64,000 bases of DNA. It comes from Niabella ginsenosidivorans (GTDB lineage: Bacteria > Bacteroidota > Bacteroidia > Chitinophagales > Chitinophagaceae). Below the pieces are notes generated by a model that saw nothing but the letters and a program-made list of their open reading frames with translations, was not told the origin of the DNA and made no database searches. The translations under genes were made by a program, and so were the position numbers. The first letter of the stretch is position 1. Each line of letters opens with the position of its first letter. The stretch is from assembly GCF_001654455.1 (NCBI RefSeq), contig NZ_CP015772.1, positions 3,410,001 through 3,474,000 of the forward strand. The letters are read 5' to 3'. Below, piece by piece: positions 1 through 8,268 of this stretch.

Positions 1-1103
1 TCCAGCCAGCCTAATGCCCTTTTATCATTACCGGTAGCCTTTTCAATTTCCCATAAAGTCTTATATTCTGTCAGCCGGTTCAGCGCTATTGTATCGTGCA
101 GATCGTCATTTACTTTTTTAATGCTGTAAGCCACCTTTTTTGCATCCCCAAATTTCTGCTGCATAAACAAAAGATCATACTTTGCAAACAACACATTTAC
201 CAGGCTTGCCGTATCATTAATTTTTTTACCTGCATCCAGGGCCTGGTCGTAATTAGCAAGCGCATCGGAGAAGTGGCCGGATTCTTTTTCCCAATAGCCC
301 AAAAAGTAAAAATATTTAAGCCAGGGGTAAGACATGGGAGTGTTTTTAAGGATGCGGTAGGCCGAATCAAAGCAGGGGCGGGCTTCCTGCAGCCTTTTCA
401 GGCGGGTTAAACAAAAACCGAGGCGACTGAAGTCGGTGGCATAAAACGTTTCTTTTTTTTCTATATGCGTATCAAAAAGCTCTTTTTTATAATAAACGGC
501 AGCTTTTTCATAATCATTAAAATTCAGGAAAGTAACGCCCAGATCAGAATAGATGCTTGCGATCCTGGCCTGGTTACCTGCTTTTTCAAAATAAGGCAGG
601 GCTTTCGTTAAAGAAACAGCGGTGCTGGTTTCCAGGTTGCCCTGCCGGTCGTAAACAGCGCTGATCTGGTTCCAGATGGTGCCCAGTAATTCATTTTTCC
701 GCTTTGCCGTATCAGTGATCGGAATATCTTTTGCTGATTGTAAAACGGCAAGGGCTGAATCCAGCAGCCGCATATTCATCAGCGCAGAGCCTTCCTCGAA
801 TTTGGCCCAGGCCATTCCAAAACCATTGCCTGAACTCCTGAAAACCCCGAATGCTTTACGGGCATACGGTAAAGCCGCACTGTCGGCCCCTTTATTCAAC
901 CGCTGGTAATAATCTGCAATACGCACCAGGGTATAACCGGCTTCATTACCGGATTGTATGGCCAGCGCACGTTTCAGGCTGTCGAGCCGCTGCGGGCTGG
1001 CCAGGGGATCCTGGCAAAGCCCGCTGACGGCACCACAGAACAGCAGGTATACAGCCAGTAAATACCTGTATGTGACAATGAAGTATCTCTGTTGTTCCTG
1101 CAT
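1..1103 (-). CDS. TPR-repeat signalling protein, N-terminal part (runs off window)
   Basis: An open frame reads without a stop from an ATG at 1103 to the window edge, giving about 367 residues; an in-frame TAA upstream of the ATG fixes the start region. The N-terminus has a hydrophobic segment ending in GLCQ (about residues 14-31), consistent with a signal peptide or signal anchor. After it come helical repeats rich in Ala, Tyr and Leu, spaced like tetratricopeptide repeats (for example around YEKAAVYYKKEL and FSDALANYDQALDAG). The same build, signal plus TPRs, forms the sensor half of the histidine kinase at 18201. This may therefore be the N-terminus of a TPR histidine kinase or TPR-LuxR regulator, but the output domain lies outside the window, so that is inference. 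Confidence 0.75.
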   Translation of the reverse strand, partial: MQEQQRYFIVTYRYLLAVYLLFCGAVSGLCQDPLASPQRLDSLKRALAIQSGNEAGYTLVRIADYYQRLNKGADSAALPYARKAFGVFRSSGNGFGMAWAKFEEGSALMNMRLLDSALAVLQSAKDIPITDTAKRKNELLGTIWNQISAVYDRQGNLETSTAVSLTKALPYFEKAGNQARIASIYSDLGVTFLNFNDYEKAAVYYKKELFDTHIEKKETFYATDFSRLGFCLTRLKRLQEARPCFDSAYRILKNTPMSYPWLKYFYFLGYWEKESGHFSDALANYDQALDAGKKINDTASLVNVLFAKYDLLFMQQKFGDAKKVAYSIKKVNDDLHDTIALNRLTEYKTLWEIEKATGNDKRALGWL

Positions 1104-1164
1104 TAGGTAAAAGATGGTTACTCCCCATTAATAGCAACAATCCTTCCAAACTTTTGCCAGGTAT

Positions 1165-1368
1165 TATCTGTTTTCAATTGTCAGTTATCAGCCGTCAGCA
1201 TTGAGCATCCACGCTATGGACTATATACTCCTCCTATTCGCTGCTGGCTGCTCCTGTTTCCCTGCTTCAGGCAAAATTGAGAATTGAGAGATGAGATTTG
1301 AGATGCCATCAACTACTGAGCCTGGATGATGAACCAGCCATGAACTTATGAGCCATGAACCATGCCCC
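1165..1368. repeat. Degenerate intergenic word repeat, copy 1
   Basis: The gap between the TPR gene and the DUF-like gene is made of short recurring words: CAGTTATCAG, GAGATTTGAGA, and ATGAACC/CCATGAAC strings. The same words appear at 9730, 16492, 38828 and 60636, always between genes. No coding potential is seen. Confidence 0.55.
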
Positions 1369-1369
1369 C

Positions 1370-1867
1370 CTACACAAACAATCCCCAGTCATCAGTAAAC
1401 TCATCTTTCTCAAAAGTGCCCACCCATACTTTAAATAACTCTTTAAATACATCAATCTCGGTGCGGATCAGCTCCACATACTTTTCTTCAACAGCGCCCT
1501 CAGCTCCTAATGACAATAAGGAACTGGCAACGGACTGGGCATTTTTGCGGATAATGGCAGCATTTTCCATACGCAGCACATACATACCCCCTACTTCCGA
1601 GCTTCTGATCTTTGCGCCTACTTCATAAGCGTCGCCTAAAACCATTTGCTTAAAATCGTCCGTATAGGATTTCAGGTGGGCATCATCCGAATGGAAATCA
1701 TTTCCAAGCGCTCCGTTCAGCATTGTTATGATCTCCCGCCACTTCAGATAAAGTGCTTTACAGGCTTCACGGGTAGGCCGGGGCTTCCATTCCTCTCCTT
1801 CTTCATCATAGCGGCTGAATTTTTCATCATCCCAATCGGGCAAATCGGTAAGATCATCGTTACGCAT
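1370..1867 (-). CDS. Conserved-type hypothetical protein downstream of uvrA
   Basis: This encodes 165 residues and I recognise no named domain. The protein is soluble and acidic, with an Asp/Glu-rich N-terminus (LPDWDDEKFSRYDEEGEEW) followed by long predicted helices. No signal peptide or membrane segment is visible. The ATG lies 6 nt after the uvrA stop on the same strand, so the two genes are almost certainly co-transcribed. A link to DNA repair is only inferred from position. The reading frame is clean and its composition matches its neighbours. Confidence 0.75.
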   Translation of the reverse strand: MRNDDLTDLPDWDDEKFSRYDEEGEEWKPRPTREACKALYLKWREIITMLNGALGNDFHSDDAHLKSYTDDFKQMVLGDAYEVGAKIRSSEVGGMYVLRMENAAIIRKNAQSVASSLLSLGAEGAVEEKYVELIRTEIDVFKELFKVWVGTFEKDEFTDDWGLFV

Positions 1868-1873
1868 GGCTGG

Positions 1874-4741
1874 TTAATTTAATTCTTCCTTTAAATACAA
1901 ACCGGTATAGCTGTCTTTTATTTTTACCAATGCTTCCGGCGTGCCTTCAAACAGGATCCGGCCGCCACCGTCGCCGCCTTCCGGGCCTAAGTCAATAATA
2001 TGATCTGCCACTTTTATGACGTCCATGTTGTGCTCAATTACCAATACGGTATTTCCTTTATCTGCCAGCTTATTCAGCACGCTCAGCAGGTGCTTGATGT
2101 CTTCAAAATGCAGCCCGGTAGTAGGCTCATCCAGTATATAAAATGTTTTCCCTGTATCTTTTTTTGAAAGCTCCGTGCTCAGCTTTACCCGCTGCGCTTC
2201 CCCCCCGCTAAGGGTTACAGCACTCTGGCCCAGGGTAATATATCCCAATCCCACATCCTGCAGGGTCTTTATTTTCCGGTAAATAGAAGGAACGGGCTGA
2301 AAGAATTCCACCGCATCATCTACCGTCATATCCAGCACATCGGAGATCGATTTTCCTTTATAACGGATTTCCAGTGTTTCCCGGTTATACCGTTTGCCAT
2401 TGCATTTTTCACAGGGCACATATACATCCGGTAAAAAATTCATTTCGATCACGCGCATGCCGCCGCCTTCACAAACATCGCAGCGGCCGGTTTTTACGTT
2501 AAAGGAAAAACGGCCGGCATTATAGCCCCGGATCTTTGCTTCAGGCACGGAAGCAAACAGGGCACGTATATCCGTAAAAAATCCGCAATAAGTTGCAGGA
2601 TTGCTCCGCGGGGTTCTGCCAATGGGCGACTGGTCTATTTCCACCACCTTATCAATGTGCTCCAAACCTTTAATGGACTTGTGGGGCATCGCCTGCATTT
2701 TGCTGGCCGGAAAACAATGGTTGCTTAACAGCGGGTAAAGGGTATCATTGATCAAAGTAGATTTCCCCGAGCCGCTTACCCCTGTTACCACGATCATTTT
2801 CCCCAGCGGGAATTTCACATGCACATTCCTGAGGTTATTGCCACTGGCGCCTTTCAGTTCCAGGAACTGCCCGTTGCCTTTTCGCCTTTCTTCAGGAACC
2901 GCTATTTTTAAATGCCCGTTCAGGTAACCGGAGGTAATGGTATCTAATTTCAAAATTTCTTTGGGCGTACCTTTTGCCACTATACGCCCGCCATGGTAAC
3001 CCGCTTTTGGTCCTATATCAATCAGGTAGTCGGCTGCCAGCATAATGTCTTTATCATGCTCTACCACCAGCACGCTGTTCCCGATATCCCGCAGGTTTTG
3101 CAGGGACCGGATCAGCCGGTGATTGTCGCGCTGATGCAGCCCTATGGAAGGTTCATCCAGGATATAGGTAATGCCCTGCAACTGGGAGCCGATCTGCGTC
3201 GCCAGCCGGATCCGTTGAGATTCGCCACCACTAAGGGTTCTGGACGGGCGGTACAGGGTAAGATACGTCAGCCCCACATCCAAAAGGAACTGCAGCCGTT
3301 CGCGGATCTCCTTCAGAATATCCTTGGCAATAAGATTCTGTTTTTTGGTCAGGCGTTTTTCAAGCCCTTTCAGCCATAAGGCCAGCTTATCAAGGTTCAG
3401 AGAACTAAGCTCTGCAATATTCCGGTCATCGATCTTAAACCAGAGGCTTTCTTTTTTCAACCGGGATCCGTTGCATACAGGACACGGCTTTAGCCTCATA
3501 AACTGCTCTACCCACTCGCGCAGCCATTCCGTTGTCTGCGTTGAAAAAAACCATCGTTTCAGCATGGGAATAATGCCTTCATAATTTCCGGTATAGGTAT
3601 CCGGAATGGAATCATCAGACCCATCCAGTTCCAGATCATGACTGGCATTGCCATCTCCATACAACAGCATATCCAGTTGTTGTTCCGGCAAACCTTCTAT
3701 CGGTTTTGACAGGCTGATTTTATGCTTTTTTGCAAAACCCACTACCTGCTGATACACACTGGCATTGCGCTCTTCTCCCAAAGGTGCGATCCCCCCCTCA
3801 CTGATGCTCAGCTTCCGGTTGGGCAGCACCGCATTCAGGTCAATAGCATAGGCCGTACCAATCCCTTTGCAATAGGGACAGGCACCATAAGGCGAATTAA
3901 AGGAAAAAGTGTTGGGCGATGGCTCTTCGTAACTGATACCGGTGTCTTCACACATCAGTTGCTTACTGTACTGCACCGGTTGCTCTTTTCCGTTCTCCAG
4001 TAAGAACAGCAGTTCCCTGCCCAGCCGCAGCGTTTCCTGAACGCTTTGGCTAAGGCGTGCCCTGGATGCATCATTCACTTCCAGCCGGTCTACCACCAGT
4101 TCAATGTCATGGATCTTATAACGATCCACCTGCATTTTGGGAACAAGGTCCTTTATTTCACCATCTATCCGGACTTTTAAATAGCCCTTCTTGCGCACCT
4201 CCTCAAACAGCTCGCGGTAATGCCCTTTGCGCCCACGCACCAATGGCGCCAGCAGGTTGATCTTTTTATCCCGGAAGCGCTCAAAAATATTTGCCACGAT
4301 CTCCTCCTCGCTCCACTTTACCATTTTTTTTCCGGTATTGTACGAGTAGGCCTCGCCGACCCGGGCAAACAGCAACCGGAAAAAATCATACACCTCAGTG
4401 ATGGTGCCAACGGTTGATCTCGGATTTTTATTGGTGGTTTTCTGCTCAATAGAAATTACAGGAGAAAGACCGCTGATCTGATCCACTTCCGGGCGTTCCA
4501 TGTTCCCGATGAATTGCCGGGCATAGGCCCCAAAGGTTTCCATATAGCGGCGCTGCCCTTCAGAATAAATGGTATCAAAAGCCAGGGACGATTTTCCGCT
4601 TCCGCTGATGCCGGTGATGACCACCAGCTCATTTTTAGGAATAGCAATATCAATATTTTTCAAATTGTGCACCCGCGCGCCGGTTACCTCAATTACTTCA
4701 TTTTCAGGTTTCAAGTGTATATAACGTTTGGAATTTTTCAA
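1874..4741 (-). CDS. uvrA: Excinuclease ABC subunit A (UvrA)
   Basis: UvrA is the damage-recognition ATPase of nucleotide excision repair; it loads UvrB at lesions. The protein has 955 residues, normal for the family. Two ABC modules are visible: Walker A GISGSGKS at 44-51 and GVSGSGKST near 653. The signature/Walker B blocks are LSGGESQRIRLATQ with YILDEPSIGLH, and LSGGEAQRVKLSTE with YILDEPTTGLH. The C-terminal zinc finger is complete (CDVC, then CEKC, from about 755). The first zinc module looks incomplete: near 262 it reads CEDT where many homologues have CxxC, before the later CPYC. The start is a TTG at 4741, because the first downstream ATG would remove the first Walker A. A TATATTTG -7 box lies 10 nt upstream. 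Confidence 0.96.
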   Translation of the reverse strand: MKNSKRYIHLKPENEVIEVTGARVHNLKNIDIAIPKNELVVITGISGSGKSSLAFDTIYSEGQRRYMETFGAYARQFIGNMERPEVDQISGLSPVISIEQKTTNKNPRSTVGTITEVYDFFRLLFARVGEAYSYNTGKKMVKWSEEEIVANIFERFRDKKINLLAPLVRGRKGHYRELFEEVRKKGYLKVRIDGEIKDLVPKMQVDRYKIHDIELVVDRLEVNDASRARLSQSVQETLRLGRELLFLLENGKEQPVQYSKQLMCEDTGISYEEPSPNTFSFNSPYGACPYCKGIGTAYAIDLNAVLPNRKLSISEGGIAPLGEERNASVYQQVVGFAKKHKISLSKPIEGLPEQQLDMLLYGDGNASHDLELDGSDDSIPDTYTGNYEGIIPMLKRWFFSTQTTEWLREWVEQFMRLKPCPVCNGSRLKKESLWFKIDDRNIAELSSLNLDKLALWLKGLEKRLTKKQNLIAKDILKEIRERLQFLLDVGLTYLTLYRPSRTLSGGESQRIRLATQIGSQLQGITYILDEPSIGLHQRDNHRLIRSLQNLRDIGNSVLVVEHDKDIMLAADYLIDIGPKAGYHGGRIVAKGTPKEILKLDTITSGYLNGHLKIAVPEERRKGNGQFLELKGASGNNLRNVHVKFPLGKMIVVTGVSGSGKSTLINDTLYPLLSNHCFPASKMQAMPHKSIKGLEHIDKVVEIDQSPIGRTPRSNPATYCGFFTDIRALFASVPEAKIRGYNAGRFSFNVKTGRCDVCEGGGMRVIEMNFLPDVYVPCEKCNGKRYNRETLEIRYKGKSISDVLDMTVDDAVEFFQPVPSIYRKIKTLQDVGLGYITLGQSAVTLSGGEAQRVKLSTELSKKDTGKTFYILDEPTTGLHFEDIKHLLSVLNKLADKGNTVLVIEHNMDVIKVADHIIDLGPEGGDGGGRILFEGTPEALVKIKDSYTGLYLKEELN

Positions 4742-4751
4742 AAACAGAGCA

Positions 4752-4759
4752 CAAATATA
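4752..4759 (-). promoter_or_regulatory. -7 box of uvrA promoter
   Basis: TATATTTG on the minus strand matches the Bacteroidota -7 consensus TAnnTTTG. It lies 10 nt before the TTG start, so the transcript would have a very short leader or none. I see no clear TTTG -33 box. Confidence 0.5.
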
Positions 4760-4840
4760 CTAACACCGGATTGCTTTAGCTGATTAAATAAATCATAAGC
4801 AAAATTTAAAATATATATTTTTTATTCTCCGTTTTCTTTG

Positions 4841-4857
4841 TTTGGCATAATAATTTC
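4841..4857 (+). promoter_or_regulatory. Putative promoter box TTTGGCATAATAATTTC
   Basis: This AT-rich box sits 65 nt before the ATG at 4906. A near copy (TTTTGGCATATTATTTGG) lies before the OmpA-lipoprotein gene. It faintly resembles a sigma-54 -24/-12 pair, but the spacing and -12 half do not fit well. Confidence 0.35.
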
Positions 4858-4905
4858 AGTACAGAATATCAATTAATCGAAATTAAATAAAACAAAAAAG
4901 CATTT

Positions 4906-5637
4906 ATGAAAAGAAAGTCGCTTCTTACAGTATTTTTAGCAATTGCTATAACAACTGTAACGTTTGCCCAGGTTTCCACTACTCCAGAAGTTCCAAAAAA
5001 CTATAAACCACAACCTAAAGAATTACTACCTATGCCCGATTCCTTAACAGATGAGAGCATCTTTCCGGTGCTGGGAGCATTTAACCTGGCCGATAAGGCA
5101 GGAAATGCAGCACAGGTAACAATAACAAGGGACCCTGACAACAAAGGAATTATTTGGGTAAACGGACTGCCGGAAGGAAAGTTTAAAGCATTACTAAAAG
5201 GATCACCGGCTACTTATAAAATCCCCGCACAAAAAACACTGGCCAACGATGAAGCTACCGACGTTGCAATGGATGTTGCTGATACGGCAACTGCAGCAGC
5301 AAAGCCCAAAAGCAAGGTGGTAAGCGGCCGCTCCATACAGGAAGGAACATTGATCTACGATCAGGATGCCAATACTTTATATGTGAATATCGGCAATAAG
5401 TTTAATGAAGATAATCCTGCCATTGTTTTCCCTGAAATGAATGCAGGCACAGACAGCACAGCACTTGCCACAACAGAGAATACTACAAGTGCCGAACCGG
5501 TAAAAAAATCCAAAAAGGCCTCAAAAAAGCCTGTTATAAAAAGCGTTACATATACCGGGTCTAAAATAGATGCACCAACAACCCAGCCTGAGCCGGCCGA
5601 ACCTGCTTCTACAGATTCAACCGGCACACAAAATTAA
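4906..5637 (+). CDS. Secreted or periplasmic protein of unknown function
   Basis: This encodes 243 residues that I cannot assign to a family. An N-terminal signal peptide is clear (Lys-Arg start, hydrophobic core, cleavage after TFAQ near residue 22). The mature part starts with a Pro-rich stretch, then a region with beta-type alternation (about 70-160), and ends in a low-complexity tail of Ala, Thr, Ser, Pro and Lys (about 180-243) that looks unstructured. A strong terminator follows at 5668. The gene is monocistronic and probably exported to the periplasm. The similar promoter box before the next gene suggests shared control with an envelope lipoprotein. Confidence 0.75.
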   Translation: MKRKSLLTVFLAIAITTVTFAQVSTTPEVPKNYKPQPKELLPMPDSLTDESIFPVLGAFNLADKAGNAAQVTITRDPDNKGIIWVNGLPEGKFKALLKGSPATYKIPAQKTLANDEATDVAMDVADTATAAAKPKSKVVSGRSIQEGTLIYDQDANTLYVNIGNKFNEDNPAIVFPEMNAGTDSTALATTENTTSAEPVKKSKKASKKPVIKSVTYTGSKIDAPTTQPEPAEPASTDSTGTQN

Positions 5638-5667
5638 TCCGGATCAATTTAAAATGTTAAAATACAG

Positions 5668-5696
5668 GGGTTGCCGGTTTTAAGGCAACCCTTTTT
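5668..5696 (+). terminator. Rho-independent terminator
   Basis: GGGTTGCC pairs with GGCAACCC (8 bp, 8-nt loop), followed by five T. It ends the 4906-5637 gene. Confidence 0.85.
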
Positions 5697-5738
5697 CTGT
5701 GAAAAGCCTCTTTTGGCAGAACCATTAACTAAAATATG

Positions 5739-5758
5739 TTTTGGCATATTATTTGGCA
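5739..5758 (+). promoter_or_regulatory. Putative promoter box of the OmpA-lipoprotein gene
   Basis: TTTTGGCATATTATTTGGCA ends 24 nt before the ATG at 5783. It shares TTTGGCATAnTAnTTT with the box at 4841. The two TGGCA half-motifs resemble a sigma-54 site, but with 11 rather than 10 nt between GG and GC. Confidence 0.4.
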
Positions 5759-5782
5759 AAACATGAATACAAAACAAAACAA

Positions 5783-6463
5783 ATGAAACAATTAAGAAAT
5801 TTATCGCTTGGATTGGCTCTGACCGGTCTTACACTTGCAGGTTGCGACTCAATGAACCGTACTCAAAAAGGTGCTGTTATAGGAACCGGTGGCGGTGCTG
5901 CTATGGGTGCCGTTATAGGTAAAGCAGCCGGAAATGCCGGATTAGGGGCCATCATTGGCGCTGCCGTAGGAGGTACTGCCGGGGCACTTATCGGCAAAAA
6001 GATGGATAAACAGGCCGAAGAAATCAAACAGGAAGTACCCGGTGCCAAAGTAGAACGGGTAGGCGAAGGCATCACTGTAGAGTTCAATAGCGCTGTACTA
6101 TTTGGTTTCGACCAGTCAAGCATTACTGCACAGGCACAACAAACATTAAACGAGCTGATCAAAATCTTAAATAAATACCCGGATACAGACCTGGAAATAC
6201 AGGGATATACAGATAATACGGGTACTGCAAAATACAACCAGGCACTATCAGAAAGAAGGGCTTCTTCCGTTGCCAATTATTTAGGCAGTAACGGTATTGC
6301 TCTGGAGCGGATGACGACAAAAGGCTTTGGTTTGAATAATCCCAAATACAGCAATGATACGCCTGAGGGCCGCGCACAGAACCGCCGGGTAGAGTTTGTA
6401 ATCTCTGCCAACGATAAAATGAAGGCCGATGCGCAAAAAGAAGCCGGCTCAGGCACAAACTAA
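5783..6463 (+). CDS. OmpA-family outer-membrane lipoprotein with glycine zipper
   Basis: The product is a peptidoglycan-linked outer-membrane lipoprotein. From the ATG at 5783 it has 226 residues. A signal peptide ends in the lipobox LAGC with Cys21 as lipid site. Next comes a Gly/Ala-rich zipper (about 30-85: GTGGGAAMGAVIG, GLGAIIGAAVGG) and then a C-terminal OmpA domain (about 105-210) with the peptidoglycan-binding pattern LEIQGYTDNTG, NQALSERRA and NRRVEFVI. The frame is open from a TTG at 5741, but that would put 14 charged residues before the signal peptide, so 5783 is chosen. The next gene, 40 nt downstream, encodes an outer-membrane barrel, so an envelope operon is likely. Confidence 0.92.
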   Translation: MKQLRNLSLGLALTGLTLAGCDSMNRTQKGAVIGTGGGAAMGAVIGKAAGNAGLGAIIGAAVGGTAGALIGKKMDKQAEEIKQEVPGAKVERVGEGITVEFNSAVLFGFDQSSITAQAQQTLNELIKILNKYPDTDLEIQGYTDNTGTAKYNQALSERRASSVANYLGSNGIALERMTTKGFGLNNPKYSNDTPEGRAQNRRVEFVISANDKMKADAQKEAGSGTN

Positions 6464-6503
6464 ACAACAGATAAAAGACACGAATCACTAAACCTTTAAT
6501 GTT

Positions 6504-7184
6504 ATGAAAATGAAAAATCAATTATTAAAAACCCTGGCTGTTGCAATAGCCGCCGTTACCCTTTCAGGCTCAGCTATGGCTCAGGTTGAAATCGGGATCA
6601 GGGCTGGTGCTAACTTTTCCAATGCAGCAATTAAAAGCGGAAGCAATGATTGGGACACAAAACTGCAGCCTGGCTGGCATGCCGGCTTAACGTTTGACAT
6701 TCCGGTGGCTGATGAGTTTTATGTGCAGCCGGGTGCACTGTACAGTTCCAAGGGCTTTAAACTGGAAAGCAACGGTGCCGTAAATTCAGAAACAAAGTTC
6801 AATGCTTCTTATATTGAAGTGCCCGTTAACTTTCTTTACAAACCGGAGGTAGGCAACGGCAATCTTTTATTAGGTGTTGGACCTTATTTAGGCATTGGTT
6901 TAGGTGGTAAGGTAAAGGGTGATTTTTCTGCGGGCTCTTTTAGTTACAGCGATGATGCCAAATTACAGTTTGTAAATGATGCTGATGATGCAGACAACAA
7001 CAAATTCCCTTATGCCAAGCCCATTGACTTTGGTGGCAATCTGCTCTTTGGCTATGAATTTGCCAACAAACTATCAGTACAACTGAATGGCCAGCTGGGG
7101 CTGATCAATGTAGCTCCTAAAAACGGATTTTACGACAAAATGAAAACCAGCCAGTTTGGTGTTTCACTGGGGTACAAATTCTAA
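6504..7184 (+). CDS. Outer-membrane beta-barrel protein (porin-like family)
   Basis: This encodes 226 residues: a typical signal peptide (cleavage after SAMAQ, about residue 27), then alternating amphipathic strands and a terminal aromatic residue (LGYKF), the usual end of a barrel recognised by the BAM machinery. It fits the small Bacteroidota OMP_b-brl_2-type barrel family; ligand or transport role is unknown. Glycine-rich turns such as GVGPYLGIGLGG are typical of these 8-10-strand barrels. The gene follows the OmpA lipoprotein by 40 nt and ends in a strong terminator at 7207, so the two probably share a transcript. Confidence 0.88.
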   Translation: MKMKNQLLKTLAVAIAAVTLSGSAMAQVEIGIRAGANFSNAAIKSGSNDWDTKLQPGWHAGLTFDIPVADEFYVQPGALYSSKGFKLESNGAVNSETKFNASYIEVPVNFLYKPEVGNGNLLLGVGPYLGIGLGGKVKGDFSAGSFSYSDDAKLQFVNDADDADNNKFPYAKPIDFGGNLLFGYEFANKLSVQLNGQLGLINVAPKNGFYDKMKTSQFGVSLGYKF

Positions 7185-7206
7185 ACCTGCGGATAAGCAG
7201 CTGTAA

Positions 7207-7236
7207 AACCGCTTCCTTTAAGGAGCGGTTTTTTTC
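7207..7236 (+). terminator. Rho-independent terminator
   Basis: AACCGC and TCC pair with GGA and GCGGTT around a short loop, followed by seven T. It closes the 5783-7184 operon; the next gene's -7 box starts only 15 nt later. Confidence 0.85.
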
Positions 7237-7250
7237 ATATCCGGCATCGT

Positions 7251-7258
7251 TATCTTTG
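7251..7258 (+). promoter_or_regulatory. -7 box of the GNAT gene promoter
   Basis: TATCTTTG is an exact match to TAnnTTTG and ends 4 nt before the ATG at 7263. Transcription would begin at or next to the start codon, predicting a leaderless mRNA. Confidence 0.6.
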
Positions 7259-7262
7259 AAGT

Positions 7263-7766
7263 ATGATCCAAAAAGGAAATACCTTCATCAGAAAAGCCAT
7301 ACCGCAGGAAGCTTCCTTAATTCATGAGCTGGCGCTTGACATCTGGCCCAAAGCTTTTGAAGAAATTTTATCACCGGAACAGATCCGGTATATGTTCCGC
7401 ATGATGTACGCAACGGATGTGCTGAAAAAAGAAATGGAGCGGGGCGTGGAATTTTATATCCTGAATCATGAAGGAGCCGCCGCCGGTTACACGGCTATTG
7501 AACAGAAAAATGAAACGGCCTGGAAACTGCATAAGATTTATCTCTCTCAAAAACTCCATGGCAAAGGATTTGGAAAATACCAGTTACATACAATGGAGGC
7601 CATTGCCCGGAATAATGGCGCTGAATACCTGTGCCTGAATGTAAACCGCTATAATAAAGCTCTTGATTTTTACAGATCGCAGGGATATATCATTACAGGA
7701 ACGGAAGATATTGATATTGGCGGCGGCTATTTTATGAATGATTATGTTATGCAAAAAAGATTATAA
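7263..7766 (+). CDS. GNAT-family N-acetyltransferase
   Basis: This encodes 167 residues and is probably a cytoplasmic acetyl-CoA-dependent N-acetyltransferase of unknown substrate. The GNAT fold is visible: an N-terminal helix with IRKAIPQEASLIHELA, a central strand pair (FYILNHEGAAAGYTAIE), the acetyl-CoA pyrophosphate loop near 95-105 (LHGKGFGKYQ, the Q/RxxGxG/A motif), and the C-terminal block LNVNRYNKALDFYRSQGY, typical of RimI-like members. Its length is normal. It stands alone between a terminator and a 500-nt gap. A -7 box 4 nt upstream fixes the start and suggests a leaderless transcript. Confidence 0.9.
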   Translation: MIQKGNTFIRKAIPQEASLIHELALDIWPKAFEEILSPEQIRYMFRMMYATDVLKKEMERGVEFYILNHEGAAAGYTAIEQKNETAWKLHKIYLSQKLHGKGFGKYQLHTMEAIARNNGAEYLCLNVNRYNKALDFYRSQGYIITGTEDIDIGGGYFMNDYVMQKRL

Positions 7767-8268
7767 AGAGCCACAACAGCTGCTGAAATAAATAGCCGGT
7801 ACCACTTCTCCGTTTTCACAGCAGGGGGCTAACACCGGGTATCATGCGCAGGTATTAGATCCGGGTTCTTTGCTCTGTGTATGAAGCTGCAGGCACAGCA
7901 CTGGTAATAAATAAAAAGACAGGCATCCGGATCAGACAATTTTTTTTCCGGTTACGCTGTCCAAATGATTCTCTCCTTTCCGGATTTATAGCGGCATATT
8001 CTACGTGCTTAAAACTGAGATAAATTACAATTCATTAATTATCAATGAAATGCGAAGATATCAGGGTGCCAGATGCCAATCATTGGGGCTTGGGTAATTC
8101 CTCAAATTCAGGCGTCGTTTTACATTTTCCAAAAAACGGGGCAATCCTCTCAACGGCTTAAATACCAACCTGCAAACAGGTTATTCTTTAAAATAAATTT
8201 TAATTTTACAGACGCTTAATCTGGGTGCAGAACATCCAGGTGTTTTCATAAAAAAATCAATTTAAAGA
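7767..8268. other. Gene-poor gap before leuC
   Basis: No convincing gene is seen. The longest forward frame from an ATG is a 38-codon run at 8045-8161, with no family resemblance and no leucine-rich stretch, so it does not look like a leu attenuator leader. The last 100 nt are AT-rich and probably hold the leuC promoter. Confidence 0.4.

Noticed and set aside
5739-5758. Sigma-54 promoter before the OmpA lipoprotein
   Set aside because: GG and GC are separated by 11 rather than 10 nt and the sister box at 4841 has no GC, so the match is not convincing.
8045-8161. 38-codon frame upstream of leuC as a leader peptide
   Set aside because: Only average leucine content, and no attenuator hairpin pair follows it.
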